Below are positions 33,202 to 44,373 of a DNA stretch of 64,000 bases, one piece after another (within the stretch, counting starts at the first letter, position 1; every line of letters starts with the position of its first letter). Under the pieces are notes generated by a model. That model was given only the letters and a program-made list of their open reading frames with translations. It made no database searches and had not been told where the DNA came from. Both the position numbers and the translations under genes were made by a program. The stretch comes from Lepidodermella squamata (lineage: Eukaryota > Gastrotricha), in assembly GCA_047495785.1 (NCBI GenBank), contig JBLDXI010000019.1, positions 3,038,001 through 3,102,000 of the forward strand, read 5' to 3'.

Positions 33202-34314
33202 CTAGCGAAAAAGCTGTTCAAAATGCTGGCCGCCATGCGCAATGCATGATCGAACGCGCTCCTGCCAATTTCTCCGCACATTAGCCAACGCTTCCTGCGT
33301 AACCTCTCCACAGGCGACTCGGATTCTTTCCTTCAGTTCATCCATACTGTCGATTCGCCCCCGATAAACTTTGTCTTTGAGGTGACCCCATAGGTAAAAA
33401 TCGAGTGGCGTTAGATCCGGGGAACGAGGAGGCCACGGTACCGGACCTCCGCGCCCAACCCACCGGTGCGGAAATCGTCGATCCAACCATTTGCGCACCT
33501 TGAGAGACCAGTGTGATGGGGCGCCGTCCTGCATAAACATGCTTCTAGGACCCACACGTTCTCGAATCAGCGGCCACAGCCATTGAACGAGCATCTTCAA
33601 ATATTTCGCGCCATTAACACTGCCCTCGAAAAAATAGGGACCAATTATCGTGTCGCGAAAGATTCCACACCAAACGTCGACGCGTTCTGCACCCTGGTCT
33701 TGATTATCAATTATCTCATGTGGGTTGGATGTCGACCAGTGACGGAAGTTTTGCACGTTCACCTTACCACTTAAGCGAAATTTAGCCTCATCGCCAACCA
33801 GTATGTCCCACACGAAACCGATTTCAGATTCACATTGAGCGTCAAACCACCCCGAAAAATTTAATCGCAGTTCGAAATCGGCGGGCTTAAGTGATTGCAC
33901 ATGGCGCAATTTATAAGGGTGAAATCCATTTTTTTTCAAAATTAATCTGATTCTTTCAGGGCTATAATTCAGCTCTCGACTGGCATCGCGAAGTGACTTG
34001 TTGGGATGTTGCGTAAAGTAATTGATAACCACATTTTCGACTTGATTCGTTGGAAGTTGATTTCTAGGCAAATCCGTCATCACCCCTAATGCAGAAAAAA
34101 TAATTCCGATTAATCACCTTCGTGAGCTAAGTAATGAATTATTACCTGTGTTTACAAGGCGCGTGTAGTTTCTTTTAACCGTGTTAACAGATGGCTTCGG
34201 TCTAGTAGGATGTTTAGATCGAAATAATCGTGCCGCCAGACTCGCATTCTTTTTCTCATGATATAGCAGCGCCATTTCCGCGCGTTCGACAGGTGAGTAG
34301 TAAGAACCAGGCAT
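33202..34314 (-). CDS. Mariner-type transposase (DDD, about DD41D)
   Basis: Exons 34146-34314 and 33202-34085, with a 60-nt phase-1 intron, encode 350 residues, normal for Tc1/mariner. The start at 34314 gives MPGSYYSPVERAEMALLYHE, a helix-turn-helix DNA-binding domain; a second HTH follows (KSLRDASRELNYSPERIRLI). The catalytic domain has D in LVGDEAKF, D in FMQDGAPSHWS and D in SPDLTPLDFYLWG; I count 41 residues between the second and third, if the last D of the motif is the catalytic one. The third position is D not E, placing it with mariner rather than Tc1. No frameshift or stop, so probably functional. Confidence 0.93.
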
Positions 34315-34604
34315 TTTTTTTTCAGAGAAAATTTTGCACTGACAGATGTGACTAACGACAATTATTCGTGCACCTGTTAAATTGTTTCGCATTCGTTGGG
34401 GCTCAACATGACCTAGGTCGCGGCGGCACTGTTAATTATTACGCGCTCAATCACTGCCAAGTTTTTTTACATGTAAACATGTCTAATCTGATTCTACAGG
34501 ATATCGACATCGGGCTGTGCAAGTACTCGCTATACAAGCGTAATGCAGTACTACACGCAAATATTGCTAAGAAAGATTATTGCCACTATAAAAAAGTCAC
34601 CCTG

Positions 34605-35630
34605 TATAATTGAACCGGGAACCTGCGCTATTTCAAAAGTACAGCGTATAGTACTTCTCATCGCGCTATTTTCGTTACTGTTGCGCATCGATTGCGCAAG
34701 CTGCCCTCTCTTGGGTGAATAAGCTTTCAAATAAATAATAAATAAAATCGAACTTTATTTCCTTTTACCTTCGTCTTTACCGGGCAACGTTAATTTGCAA
34801 AGACTATGCATTTCGTTAGCATCGAATTTTTCACGCACTGTGAACGACAAACGCTCATGAAATCATGAAATTATGTAGTTCCTGCAGAACTAATTACCGA
34901 GACAGATCATCCGGGAGGGTGGAGCCATTTGGACTCAAGTGACTTTTGTCCTTGTTTAAATAAAAAATCATAAAATGTCCTAAAAAGTCGGAAATGCCTA
35001 GTAAAAGAGCAACGTACTAATTTGTCGTCTAATTTTTACGCTGCGATTGATTTTGCTCAGCCGAACGGGCGAATGGGCCGCTTTTCATTATATTAGAATA
35101 CCGTAAAAAACGAAATTGGGTGCCATGTTTTTATAGTTTCAAACCAAGAGAAATGCGAGGGTTTATTACAGAGTTTATTAATACTGAGTACCGAGGCCGC
35201 AATAAAAATCGTGCATGGCACTCGCCTGCTTTGTAATTCAGCCAGAATTGCTAGAGCTAAAGCTAAGTGTTTCCTGAAATTTGATAAAAACAGCAAGACG
35301 CGGCCAAACTTCTGAATATTCTTGCTCACTTCGTGACTCATATGTAACGATAGGCAAAACACTGCTTCCTTGTCGGGCTGGGGCGTACCTCATGCCTATA
35401 GCGTAACGGCACGTTTAGGACTCGGGCGACCCTCAACAATAACAGAGCAACGGACGAGCATGTACGTTGCGATATGCGATATGTTTGTTCAACCGAATGG
35501 GTAAAATGGTCTGTATTTCTTTACTGCGTTTATAATTGAGTAGGTCGATTACAAATGACAAGCTCTTTGCGTCCATCATCATAACGTCCCGTTAATTAGT
35601 CGTGAGGATTGTCCCAGGTAGATGGAAAGG
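34605..35630. other. Intergenic, part of duplicated block
   Basis: No gene. From about 35030 onward the sequence matches 26440-26770 (for example AACAGAGCAACG-ACGA-CATGTACGTTG), the upstream flank of the peptide gene copy at 26.8 kb. Confidence 0.5.
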
Positions 35631-35637
35631 TATAAAT
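35631..35637 (+). promoter_or_regulatory. TATA box of the 35.7-kb peptide gene
   Basis: TATAAAT, 63 bp before the ATG; followed by GAGCGCTCTCTCGCT, also seen after the 26.8-kb box (AAGCGCTCTCTTG). Confidence 0.65.
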
Positions 35638-35693
35638 CGACTGATGAGCGCTCTCTCGCTCCGGATCCACTGATTTACTTTTGCTGCAAAACA

Positions 35694-36228
35694 ATGAACG
35701 TCTACTTGATTGTTATTCTAACGTGTATCATGACAGTAAACGCATCACCTCTACCAGTCGGGCAAAGTACGGAGAACAGTGTGGTCCAACTTGCTATGCT
35801 AAGTAAGCTTTTTAACCATGTATTTTAGCCCCCATCAATTAACTATTCCATCTTTCATCGAATACTAGCCATGGCTGGCCGAGCTCGAAGAATAGTGAAA
35901 AAATCGGGAAATTATTCGAGGGGGCTTTTATTCGAGGTAATTTTAGAACCCCGAACCATCACATCATCACTTAAATCAAGCTGATAAGCTGGTAGGAGCA
36001 GCTTTACACATGTTTTATTTCACTGTAGGGCAACATGTCGCTAAGCTGCTTGAAACAAGAGACATCGAAGGGATAGCCTTGCTGGTTTCAACGGCACGAC
36101 AAAGGCAGCAGCGAATGCGAACGGGCGAATGCTTGGCCAAACTGGGTTCATGGTCGATCTGGAACCACACCGTTGGCTTCTACTTGTGGGCCCAACTTCC
36201 GGCAGGAGACATCATGGCTGGAAACTAA
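35694..36228 (+). CDS. Small secreted peptide, WAQ-tail, second cysteine replaced by Trp
   Basis: Exons 35694-35802 and 36029-36228, 102 residues. The intron is 226 nt, four times longer than in relatives, but at the same phase-1 site. Signal peptide MNVYLIVILTCIMTVNA then SPLPVGQ. Exon 2: QHVAKLLETRDIEGIALLVS, RQQRMRTGE, C-LAKLGSWSI with Trp (TGG) in place of the second Cys (TGT/TGC), NHTVGFYLWAQLPAGDIMAGN. The tail also has LPAGD where others have LLARD. The paired-cysteine constraint has been lost, as in the 26.8-kb copy but by a different mutation. Confidence 0.85.
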
Positions 36229-37325
36229 CAGCCAGCACTTGCTAAGCCTTATTCCTTTATTTCTCGTAAAAAAATAAACTTGGATTAGAAATATTCGTCT
36301 TTTTCAAATTCATCACGGTTCTTTGAAAGGCTTGCATTTTTGAGGAAGTTTAAAAATGAAATTCGAAATTATTGCTGATTGAGTTTTGCGATCGCAAATA
36401 TTTCATTTGCTTACACTTCATCAGTTCTTTCGATTCTTCTCATCGCTCGTTGCCTAATTATTCTAATAATTATGCATCGGAACCACGGAATGCTCAAACG
36501 AAAAGGATCTTAGACCACGAGGCAGGAATGGAGTGAATGAAACATCATCTGCTAGCCTATTGACTATTGACGGTGAACTGATGAAATGGACGGCAATATA
36601 ACTAGTTTTCAAAAAATTTTGATTGAGGTAATTGATTCTCCGCAGATTCCGATCGGTTCCGTTTTCATGTTGCAATACACGACACTAATGTAAAATTGCA
36701 TCATGTTTATTGAATCGGCGTTCGATTTAGACAGGCGTCTCATAATCGATAGCAGGAGACCTTCAATTTAGGGCTGCAAATAGTGCACCACCATGCCACC
36801 ATTGGTGGTGGGGACATTTCCAAGTCAAAACGCTGATTTTGTTGGAAGTTACCGCCGGAGGCGATTTTTGAAAATGTTTGAATTTTTGGTTGAATTTTCA
36901 ACAATAAAATGATTTCTCAAATCGACATCATATTCATAAGTCTAATTTTGATTTCCCATTTCTCCATATAACTATTTAATTGTTTGGAATTTGGGGAAGC
37001 AAAATATTATATTCGGAATCTGCGCAAAAAATTGGGTTGCTCAGTTTAATTGCGCACAGTTATCGTAAAAATTTGTGAAGAAATGTTAAGGTAAATAAAT
37101 TGAACGTAATACGCGTGAGACTCTCACGCGCAAGCACCTCACGCCCTCGTGTGCGATCCCTAAATGCGCACGGTGGAGCGCGTTGTTGGCTGGCGCTTGC
37201 TGTTGTTGGCTGTTATTATTATCATGTTATTATTATCTGAGTGCACGGCCGGTCGCGTGTCGTTTTTATTATTTAGAGTGCAAAGGTCGCACGCTCCGTC
37301 GTTGCTGCCATTTGTCTTCTCTGTG
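36229..37325. other. Intergenic, 3' flank of duplicated block
   Basis: No gene. 36360-36780 matches the 3' flank of the 26.8-kb gene copy. A GCACCACCATGCCACC-type palindromic patch at 36785-36815 is unexplained. Confidence 0.45.
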
Positions 37326-37850
37326 GTTGTATGCAAATTGAGCAACGACAAATGGGTATACTACAATTCGGCCGCGAATTGAACAAAGGTCAATTCAGCA
37401 ATATTTTGTTATTCGATCGGAAACGACACTTCGATCGGCAAACGGCTACTCGGCATTGAAAATCCATCGAACCCTTAAGCGACAATTCGGCAGAAGACAA
37501 TTCGACAAATCACTAATACTGAAACGACAACTCCGCAATAGCTATAGATATCAAATTTCGAGCAGAGCCACATTACACTTAAAATAACCGTCAGATACAT
37601 TTTTCAAGCCTGTCGGAATGGGCTTGCTTGCTCCGCTTGCATGGCCTTTTTATCCTTGATAAAAATCCTTTTATTTTTGCTCAATCCAGGATAATAAATT
37701 CTGTCCCTATCGAATTCAGGCTATCGAATTGTCGAAATAGGACACTCTGCCCAATAATCGTTTGCCGAATTGTCGTTTCGAATTGACGTTTGCCGAGTCG
37801 TACTGAGTCGTCGCATGTTGAATAATCGCTTGCTCAGTTGTCGCGACACC
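37326..37850. mobile_element. CGACAATTCGGC-rich inverted-repeat element, copy 2
   Basis: Left arm 37326-37535 and shorter right arm 37720-37850 match copy 1 at 28.0-28.7 kb in the same order (AATTGAGCAACGAC..., CTTCGATCGGCAAACG..., TTGCTCAGTTGTCGC). The right arm has lost about 80 bp relative to copy 1. Confidence 0.75.
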
Positions 37851-40301
37851 ATCAAAACCACGACTTAGGGCTTGGATGCTATGCTCTTTGACCTTGCCTC
37901 TGTGCGTGTTCGCCACGTGTGGACGTGCCACGTCGATCAAGTGCATGATTTTTTTGGTTTCCCGAAATCTTAATTTTGCCTGTATATTGATTCAAGTGGG
38001 TGTATCCCCACTTGCGCATTCCCCTTTCCGGATACAGCCAAATTAATTATAATATAATATGCCACCTAAAGGATTATTCGACAAATCCTGTTAAAGAGGC
38101 TAGATCAAGAGCAAGACCATCCATCTAATCAATCACGCTTAATCAGTTACTAATTGTACCAAGTCTCTCGCTCTTTCAAATGGCAATATCCATTTCAGCG
38201 TAGGATGCACGATGGACATATCATATTGCGTCATTTCGCTGTGTGGACTTAGTTTGACCATTTTTTTATCACCGAATTTGGAAACCGGGTTTTTAAATTT
38301 AGGCGACCAGTTTCAAAAAGCAAAGAGATGAGCAGGTAACAAATCCGTCAAAAGTCATATACAAATTAATGCATTTCGAAATTTCGAAACTTTCGCTACT
38401 AGGTATGGCAAGCATAAACTGAAAATCCCCATATAAGCAAACATATACTATGCCGAGACCCGGTATCAAACTTTAGGGGCATTTGGATTTTCAGTCTTAT
38501 GCTCTGTCATTTCGTTTCGTACACGAAGCTTACGAAGCTTATTAAATGTAGCTCAAACATTTTTGATGGCACAAGCCACACTGAGCATTGCTTCTTCTGC
38601 AACTTGACAGCCGCACATCTCCGATAACTCATCCTTTCCTACCATGCAACCTTGATTTTCCAAAAATTTGTCATTGCGTTACTTCGCCTGTATACGCTTG
38701 AAATCAGAAGCTGTGAAACGATTAACGCTAAATTAGTTAAATTAGTTCGCAACAGAATCCTACCATGACGGATTGTCCATAGAAGACAATCATTATGCTT
38801 CGATTTTATTTCCGACTGATTTCAATTGATTTCTAAAATGTTTAAAAGCTTAGACGCGTTTAACAAGGGAAGGTCTAAAATTAACGCTCTATACGTTGAA
38901 ACAATAGACACCAAAATCAAAATTTGTCAAAAATTAATTACCGTATTTGTTCATATAGCAGCCCGGGCTACTAAAATTGAATCATTCATGTTTGATGTTT
39001 AACATCAAATTTTTTTATTTCGACGGGCCAATTTTTTTCATTCAAATAACTCGAAATCAACCCGAGATCTGTCGCGCGAGCTCGAAACATGTGTTCTCTT
39101 TCATATTTAGCCAAAAAATAAAAATAACAACGAATGCTTTCCTTAGCTGAAATATTTCAAAATTTCGGAAACTTTTTTTAAAAATCAAGTTTTGGGGTAA
39201 TTTTCAAAAATAAATAGCCTATCGTGGTCTACTCCTTGAGACCAGTAAGAAGATATTTTCAGATCGAAAATCGGAGGCCCAGGTGATGAGTTATCCTCTA
39301 CGATACTTTTACATGGAAAGATGCAGGGCGATTTTTTCAATTTCAATTTTTTGCACTTTCGTAAAACACACTTTTCGATGTCTTTTTCTCGCTTTTGTGT
39401 GCTTGGACACGGATTAAAAACCATTGTTTATTAATCCAGTTTCGCCTCCTTCCCTTGGCGTTTAACAATTGTGAACATTTTTCCGCGTTCACTTATCAAC
39501 TCACAAAACCTAGCTCACAAAACCTAGCGAACGAGCTTCGTGTACGTTACGACGGGTTCGTTCACTCAAATGGGTTAAATGGGTTGCATTTTCATTACGA
39601 ATTATGACAAGCGGTATGCGTATTTCGTTAGCGGCGGACTAAAACGACCATTGAGATGACACATCCTAACTTAGCTCACTATAATGGTGCCACATGTTCG
39701 TTCGGTGCCACACGAGGATTGAAAGTAAATCTCGAGAGTTAAGCTCTAAAAAACTCGAAAAGTTCCTCGATCAGCTTGATTAATCAAGCCGGCTTCGAGA
39801 ACTAAGTAATATGTCTCCATTAGAATTGGATGATTCAAAACATTTTATAACCATTCGTCTTGCGGCTTGGATAACAACCTTTTCCCGGTTTGACACAAAT
39901 AATTGCTCGAGATGGCTCGAGAGGAGATACCGCGTCTTGTCAAGCCGGAGATCCGATTGCAAAATTCAATGACTTGTGCCAATTGAAGTATTAGGTATGA
40001 GAGTCTAATTGTTTCGCATGGTAAGAATCAATTTCAACTAGAATTGTTTTTACATAAATGTTCTATGGTAATTGTTTTGTATTTTGAACTTATGCAGTCA
40101 TGTGTGCTGCAGACAACATCTCTGGGTCCGCTGCAAAAGCTTAATTAGATAAACTGAAGAGACATGGCGAGAGTCATTGATGTGACAAAATGTTCCGAAT
40201 CCATAAATTGATTTGTTCCTTGTTACGAATATTAAATTTCCTATTTTAGACCAGGTCATCGTTAGGACAGGAGTACAGGCTGCCCAGGTATGGCAGATGA
40301 C
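37851..40301. other. Intergenic, no gene recognised
   Basis: About 2.4 kb of AT-rich sequence without a supported gene. Near 39535-39600 a TGTACGTTACGACGGGTTCG segment resembles the upstream flank of the peptide-gene blocks at 26.6 and 35.45 kb, so the third duplicated block probably begins about 39.5 kb. Confidence 0.45.
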
Positions 40302-40308
40302 TATAAAT
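40302..40308 (+). promoter_or_regulatory. TATA box of the 40.4-kb peptide gene
   Basis: TATAAAT, 58 bp before the ATG at 40360. Confidence 0.65.
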
Positions 40309-40359
40309 TGACGGATAAGTGTTCACATGTTACGAAACCACGGATTCCGCTGCAAAAAA

Positions 40360-40734
40360 ATGAAATTTTATTTGCAAGTTTTACTAACATTATTCATATC
40401 CTCTGTGATAGTCAACGCATCACCTCTACCCATCGGGAAAAGTACCCAGAATAGTGCAATGGAACTTGCCATGTTTAGTAAGCTTTATAAGCCTAGAATG
40501 TAGCACCTGTTAATGATGTGATTTCCCAATATAGGGCAACATGTTACTACTCTGGTTGCGAAACGCGATATCGAAGGGCTAGCTTTGTTGGTTTCTGCGG
40601 CACGACAAAGACAGCAGCGAATGCGCATGAAGAAATGCTTGGCCAAACTTGGCTCTTGGTCGATCTGCAACCACACAGTCGGCTTCTACTTGTGGGCTCA
40701 ACTTTTGGCACGAGAAATTATGGCTGGAAACTAG
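40360..40734 (+). CDS. Small secreted cysteine peptide, WAQ-tail subfamily
   Basis: Exons 40360-40477 and 40535-40734, 57-nt phase-1 intron, 105 residues. Signal peptide MKFYLQVLLTLFISSVIVNA, then SPLPIGK. Exon 2: QHVTTLVAKRDIEGLALLVS, RQQRMRMKK, C-LAKLGSWSI-C, NHTVGFYLWAQLLAREIMAGN. Both cysteines are intact, making this the copy of the recent triplicate (26.8, 35.7, 40.4 kb) that keeps the ancestral form. AATAAA near 40778. Confidence 0.88.
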
Positions 40735-42482
40735 TTGCTAGTATTTTCAAAGCCACATTCATTGATTTCTTGGCCGAAATAAACTTGGAACATGGAGTAA
40801 TTGCACTAAATATGTTACATTGAAATGAATGTCATTCGCATATGGTATCGAAATATCAATGAGAGTCTACTGTTATAAAGAACGTTGATGCTCCAGTTTA
40901 CGACACAGCCATGAAGTTAAAGCTAAGTCTTCGTGAGTTATGGATATAGGATAGAATCGCATGAGTCGCATCCGCTTTTCAAATTCCGCGATTTCATTTA
41001 CGCCGAATTTTTTTTCCGCTACGATCATTTTCGCCTCACGTCTTTTCCGCTACAAATAAATTTCCGTCAGTCAATTCCTAAATTCCTAAATTCCGTCAAT
41101 TCCTAAAAACCGAGACAAATGGAAAATTGGAGAAACAAACACGTATAGCTAATAGCTAATAACTAGATAATTCCCCTTAGTTTTATTTGACATGATATAG
41201 GCATAAGATACGACCGAAATTCAACCAAATCATTACAATAATCTGTCGGCAGTTTATTTCATGCATTTATTTTTATACTGGTGCTTTTTTATACTGGCTG
41301 CTAAACCACTCGCAGCCGCTGAACGGTTTCACTACGAAAGGGAAACCTCTGAAGTAATATATCGGTCAGAAGTTTTCAACACCCTTTTTTCTTTTTTTTT
41401 AAACCTCATCTCTCAGTGGCTTTTTTGTTGAAATTATCTGGTCATTGAGTTGAAAATCATTTAAAATCACTTGTGGAATGAATCGGAGGCATAGCGGATC
41501 TGTCAGTTGGCTAAACTCTTGATAGCTTAAGTGTGAAGGCCTGAAGCTTGAAAAGGCGTCTTCTTACAATTGGTCTGTTCGAAATTCATGTGAAATATAT
41601 TAAAAACCCAAATGAGCTAGTTAGACGCGGGAGATCTCGTAAGTCGACCCTGTTAATGCGACGCACGACGCACTGAAATTCATAAAATTGCGGATCTAGA
41701 ATTAGCGGAAATAACTGCCAGAGATCGGGATGAATGGCAATTAGTGTGTAATAGCATCGAAAATTATGAATTTTTGGGCAGAAGAAGGTTGCTCGCGACC
41801 GATCTGATGGCCCCTGAAACCGATCGCCTGTCGTCAGCCGTCCCCTAAACCCTTAGGGTAAGGCTCTTTTCTACTTTCTAATATTAACATCACATGCCTA
41901 CGGAGGACGAAAAATAAAACTGATTCATTTGGTCATTTTGGTCATTGAGAGAAATCGTTTACTATGAAATTCGACCCGAAATTCGTTTTCATTAGAACAT
42001 AGAAGCTATTTCTTTCTGCTGTACGCTTTATGTTGCAGTTCTATGGACCCTTTTCATCTATCAATCAAACTCTGTTAATGAATTGGGACCCCAGTGAGCT
42101 TACAAGGCGAGACATGAGTCTGCAACGTACATCTCGAGACAAGAGACAATAGCGGATTGAGAGCTGTTGGCCAATTTACCCTTAGCGGATGCAGTAAGAA
42201 GCTACTTACCCAGTTTTTTCATTGATGTTGATTGAGGTAATTGATTCTCAACAGATTCCGGTCGTTTCTGTTTTCATGTTTCAATGCAAGACACAAATGT
42301 AAATTGGCAGCAATAATTGAATCGGCCCTATTTCAATTTAGACAGGCGTCATATTAGCGATCGCAGGAGACCTTTGATCCATTCGCATAATCAAATCGTC
42401 ACCCTGAACATTAATTTTGCGAACTCATGGGCTAGGATCTAATTTCTCAGAAACCCATGCCCTGAAAGAGACTGGTGGCAGC
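40735..42482. other. Intergenic, no gene recognised
   Basis: No supported gene. 42220-42400 repeats the 3' flank of the peptide-gene blocks (TTGATTCTCAACAGATTCCG... GACAGGCGTC). Confidence 0.45.
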
Positions 42483-42490
42483 TATAAAAG
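42483..42490 (+). promoter_or_regulatory. TATA box of the 42.6-kb gene
   Basis: TATAAAAG, 108 bp before the ATG at 42591. Confidence 0.5.
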
Positions 42491-42590
42491 GTGGCAGCTC
42501 TACTCCTAAACTTCCCACGGATTTCCTAGTGTGCTAGCAAACTGTTAGCGAGTTGCATAACTTTTTCATCGTGAAAAACTACAAATCGAG

Positions 42591-42885
42591 ATGTATTATT
42601 CAGCCATCAAATTGTTCACTTGCTTGCTGGTGTTCGAATGCGCTTTCGCTCAACTTTCGTTGCAAGTGCCCCAAGCCAGCCATGGATCGCTGCTGGTGGA
42701 TTTGAGTATTTTTTCATTCCTATTTCCCATCTCATTGTTTTTAACGGCAATTCGTTCAAGAGAACGGCATTGACCAGATGACAGCAGCTCGCAATATTAT
42801 TCTGCTGCTGGACTTCATGAAAGCGGTAGGGAAGGAACGAATCGAAAGGCAGAAGCTGAAGTGTCTAAAAAATTGGTGCAATTGA
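42591..42885 (+). CDS. Short divergent member of the secreted peptide family
   Basis: Exons 42591-42705 and 42761-42885 with a 55-nt phase-1 intron (GTATTT...TTCAAG), 79 residues. Signal peptide MYYSAIKLFTCLLVFECAFA, then QLSLQVPQ. Exon 2: IDQMTAARNIILLLDFMKAV helix, basic ERIERQKLK, then C-LKNW-C-N and stop. The ring has only four residues and the FY tail is absent. The K-C-L after a basic helix and the intron phase tie it to the family; the acceptor TTCAAG is weak, so the exon boundary is less sure than elsewhere. Confidence 0.62.
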
Positions 42886-43014
42886 TTTGTGAAACTCAGG
42901 ACCACCGCTGGGCCAAAAAACCACGAACGGCAAAATATGATTCGGCTATTATAAATTGAGTGTGATTTGATTGTGACAGCTTACTTCTCAATATAAATGA
43001 TCCCACAATGGTAA

Positions 43015-43110
43015 TGCAAGTCTATCACCTACTGATTTGAGTTGCTTTCTGTCTCCTCACCTCTTCTAGCACTAGCGTTCCTCTTCACGTTCACCGTAAC
43101 CGATATACCT
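43015..43110 (+). pseudogene. Broken signal-peptide exon of the peptide family
   Basis: An ATG-led frame reads MVMQVYHLLI, stop (TGA), VAFCLLTSSSTSVPLHVHR. Apart from the stop this resembles a family exon 1 (hydrophobic core, then VPL). No exon 2 was found downstream, where T-rich simple sequence and a (TTCG) run at 43279-43302 follow. Confidence 0.35.
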
Positions 43111-43278
43111 TAACCTGCTGATATTTTCATCATTTTGCCTCTCCCACCGTTGTTGTGCCGTGTTTGTCAATTGTCATGTGTTGTCATTTTTTTGTTGGTT
43201 TTGTTTCGCTTTTAATTTTTTTTTTCTTTTTTTGTTTTTGTATTCAATGTACCATGTCGAATAAGGATAATAAAAATT

Positions 43279-43302
43279 TGTTCGTTCGTTCGTTCGTTCG
43301 TG
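43279..43302. repeat. TTCG microsatellite
   Basis: Six tandem TTCG units. Confidence 0.85.
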
Positions 43303-43552
43303 TTACAAAAACAAACAGAAAAGAACTGCAGATTAGGTTATAAAATATTGCGATTATGATATTTTATTATGATTAGACATGCATCAAAAGACTTTAAAAA
43401 GCAGTCACCCGCGGTTATTTCGTAAATAGCAATGCTGTCTGCGAGTTATTTTGGGCGCAAATGTATGCTTATATCGCTACCCTCAGGCGTGATCATCAAT
43501 AGATGATAGATTTTGCTGAAATCGCACCTGCTTTCTCCTTACGAGTCATTTC

Positions 43553-43940
43553 TGTGGATCCAAGAGGTTACTACTACTACAACCAAGCACCCCAGTTCCG
43601 GCACTTGGAGTCGATACATAGACATAATTTAAGATGGACTGCCTACTCACGAGAAAAGAGCGGAACACCGTGGGTCGCAGATGTTCAGCTTAATCATGAA
43701 AAAAGCTCAAAATTTCGATGGGAAAGTAAACAAAGAAGGGCGATAAAATTACAACCGATGACGCAATCAGTGAAGTGGACAGCGGACTCAACTCAGTGGT
43801 TCCTAATACCTCGGCTGAAATCAGACAATACAGATTGGTATGCTTTTACCGCTGAAATATTTATGCCATTAATCAACTTCTCAATTAAAGTATCACGATC
43901 TCGTTCTTGCTATCCATCGCGATGCTACTTTTTTGCACCT
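43553..43940 (+). pseudogene. First tandem remnant of ankyrin exon 1
   Basis: Repeats exon 1 of the 29.4-kb ankyrin gene (PRGYYYYNQAPQFRHLES) but the start ATG is GTG and about 110 bp of unrelated sequence interrupts the middle. It continues through intron-like sequence and the exon 2 start GTATCACGATCTCG, then jumps to the second exon 1 copy at 43966. It arose by local tandem duplication. Confidence 0.75.
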
Positions 43941-43965
43941 GCTTTCTCCTTACGAGTCATTGCGA

Positions 43966-44373
43966 TGGATCCAAGAGGTTACTACTACTACAACCAAGCA
44001 CCCCAGTTCCGACACTTGGAGTCGGTACGATCCGATAGCGATAAAGTTACAACTGATGACGCAATCAGTGAAGTGGACAGTGGACTCAATTCAGTAGTTC
44101 CTAATATCTCAGCTGAAATCAGACAATACAAATTGGTATGCCTTTAGCACTGACATTTTATACCATTAATCAAGTTCTCAATAAAAGTATCACGATCTCG
44201 TTCTTGTTATTCATCGCGATGATGCATTTGAGGTGGATCGCCTCATTAACTACAACGCAGATGTGAGCAACCCGGATAATATTCTCAACATGGAGTACAT
44301 CCTATTCAAAATTAAATCACGTGAGAAAATAGAACTGATCAGAGCCCTGAATCGACATGGGCTCTATCAATGA
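43966..44373 (+). CDS. Deletion derivative of the ankyrin gene, 118 residues
   Basis: Exon 1 43966-44135 and exon 2 44188-44373 with a 52-nt intron keep the exact splice sites of the 29.4-kb gene. Exon 1 is nearly identical (MDPRGYYYYNQAPQFRHLES...). Exon 2 runs to NMEYILFKIK and then joins in frame to SREKIELIRALNRHGLYQ and stop, removing about 315 residues that include every ankyrin repeat. The frame is preserved, so a small protein of N-terminal tag plus C-terminal helix could be made; equally it may be a non-functional remnant. Expression evidence is needed to decide. Confidence 0.55.

Larger units (their letters stand above)
32315..34604. mobile_element. Complete mariner-like transposon carrying two genes
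   Basis: Perfect 27-bp terminal inverted repeats, CAGGGTGACTTTTTTATAGT..., at 32315 and 34604, with TA immediately outside each. Length 2290 bp, long for a mariner (usually about 1.3 kb) because it carries a second gene. Inside are a spliced transposase on the - strand and a spliced unknown gene on the + strand, converging with 138 bp between stops. Perfect ends and open frames suggest recent movement. Confidence 0.92.
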
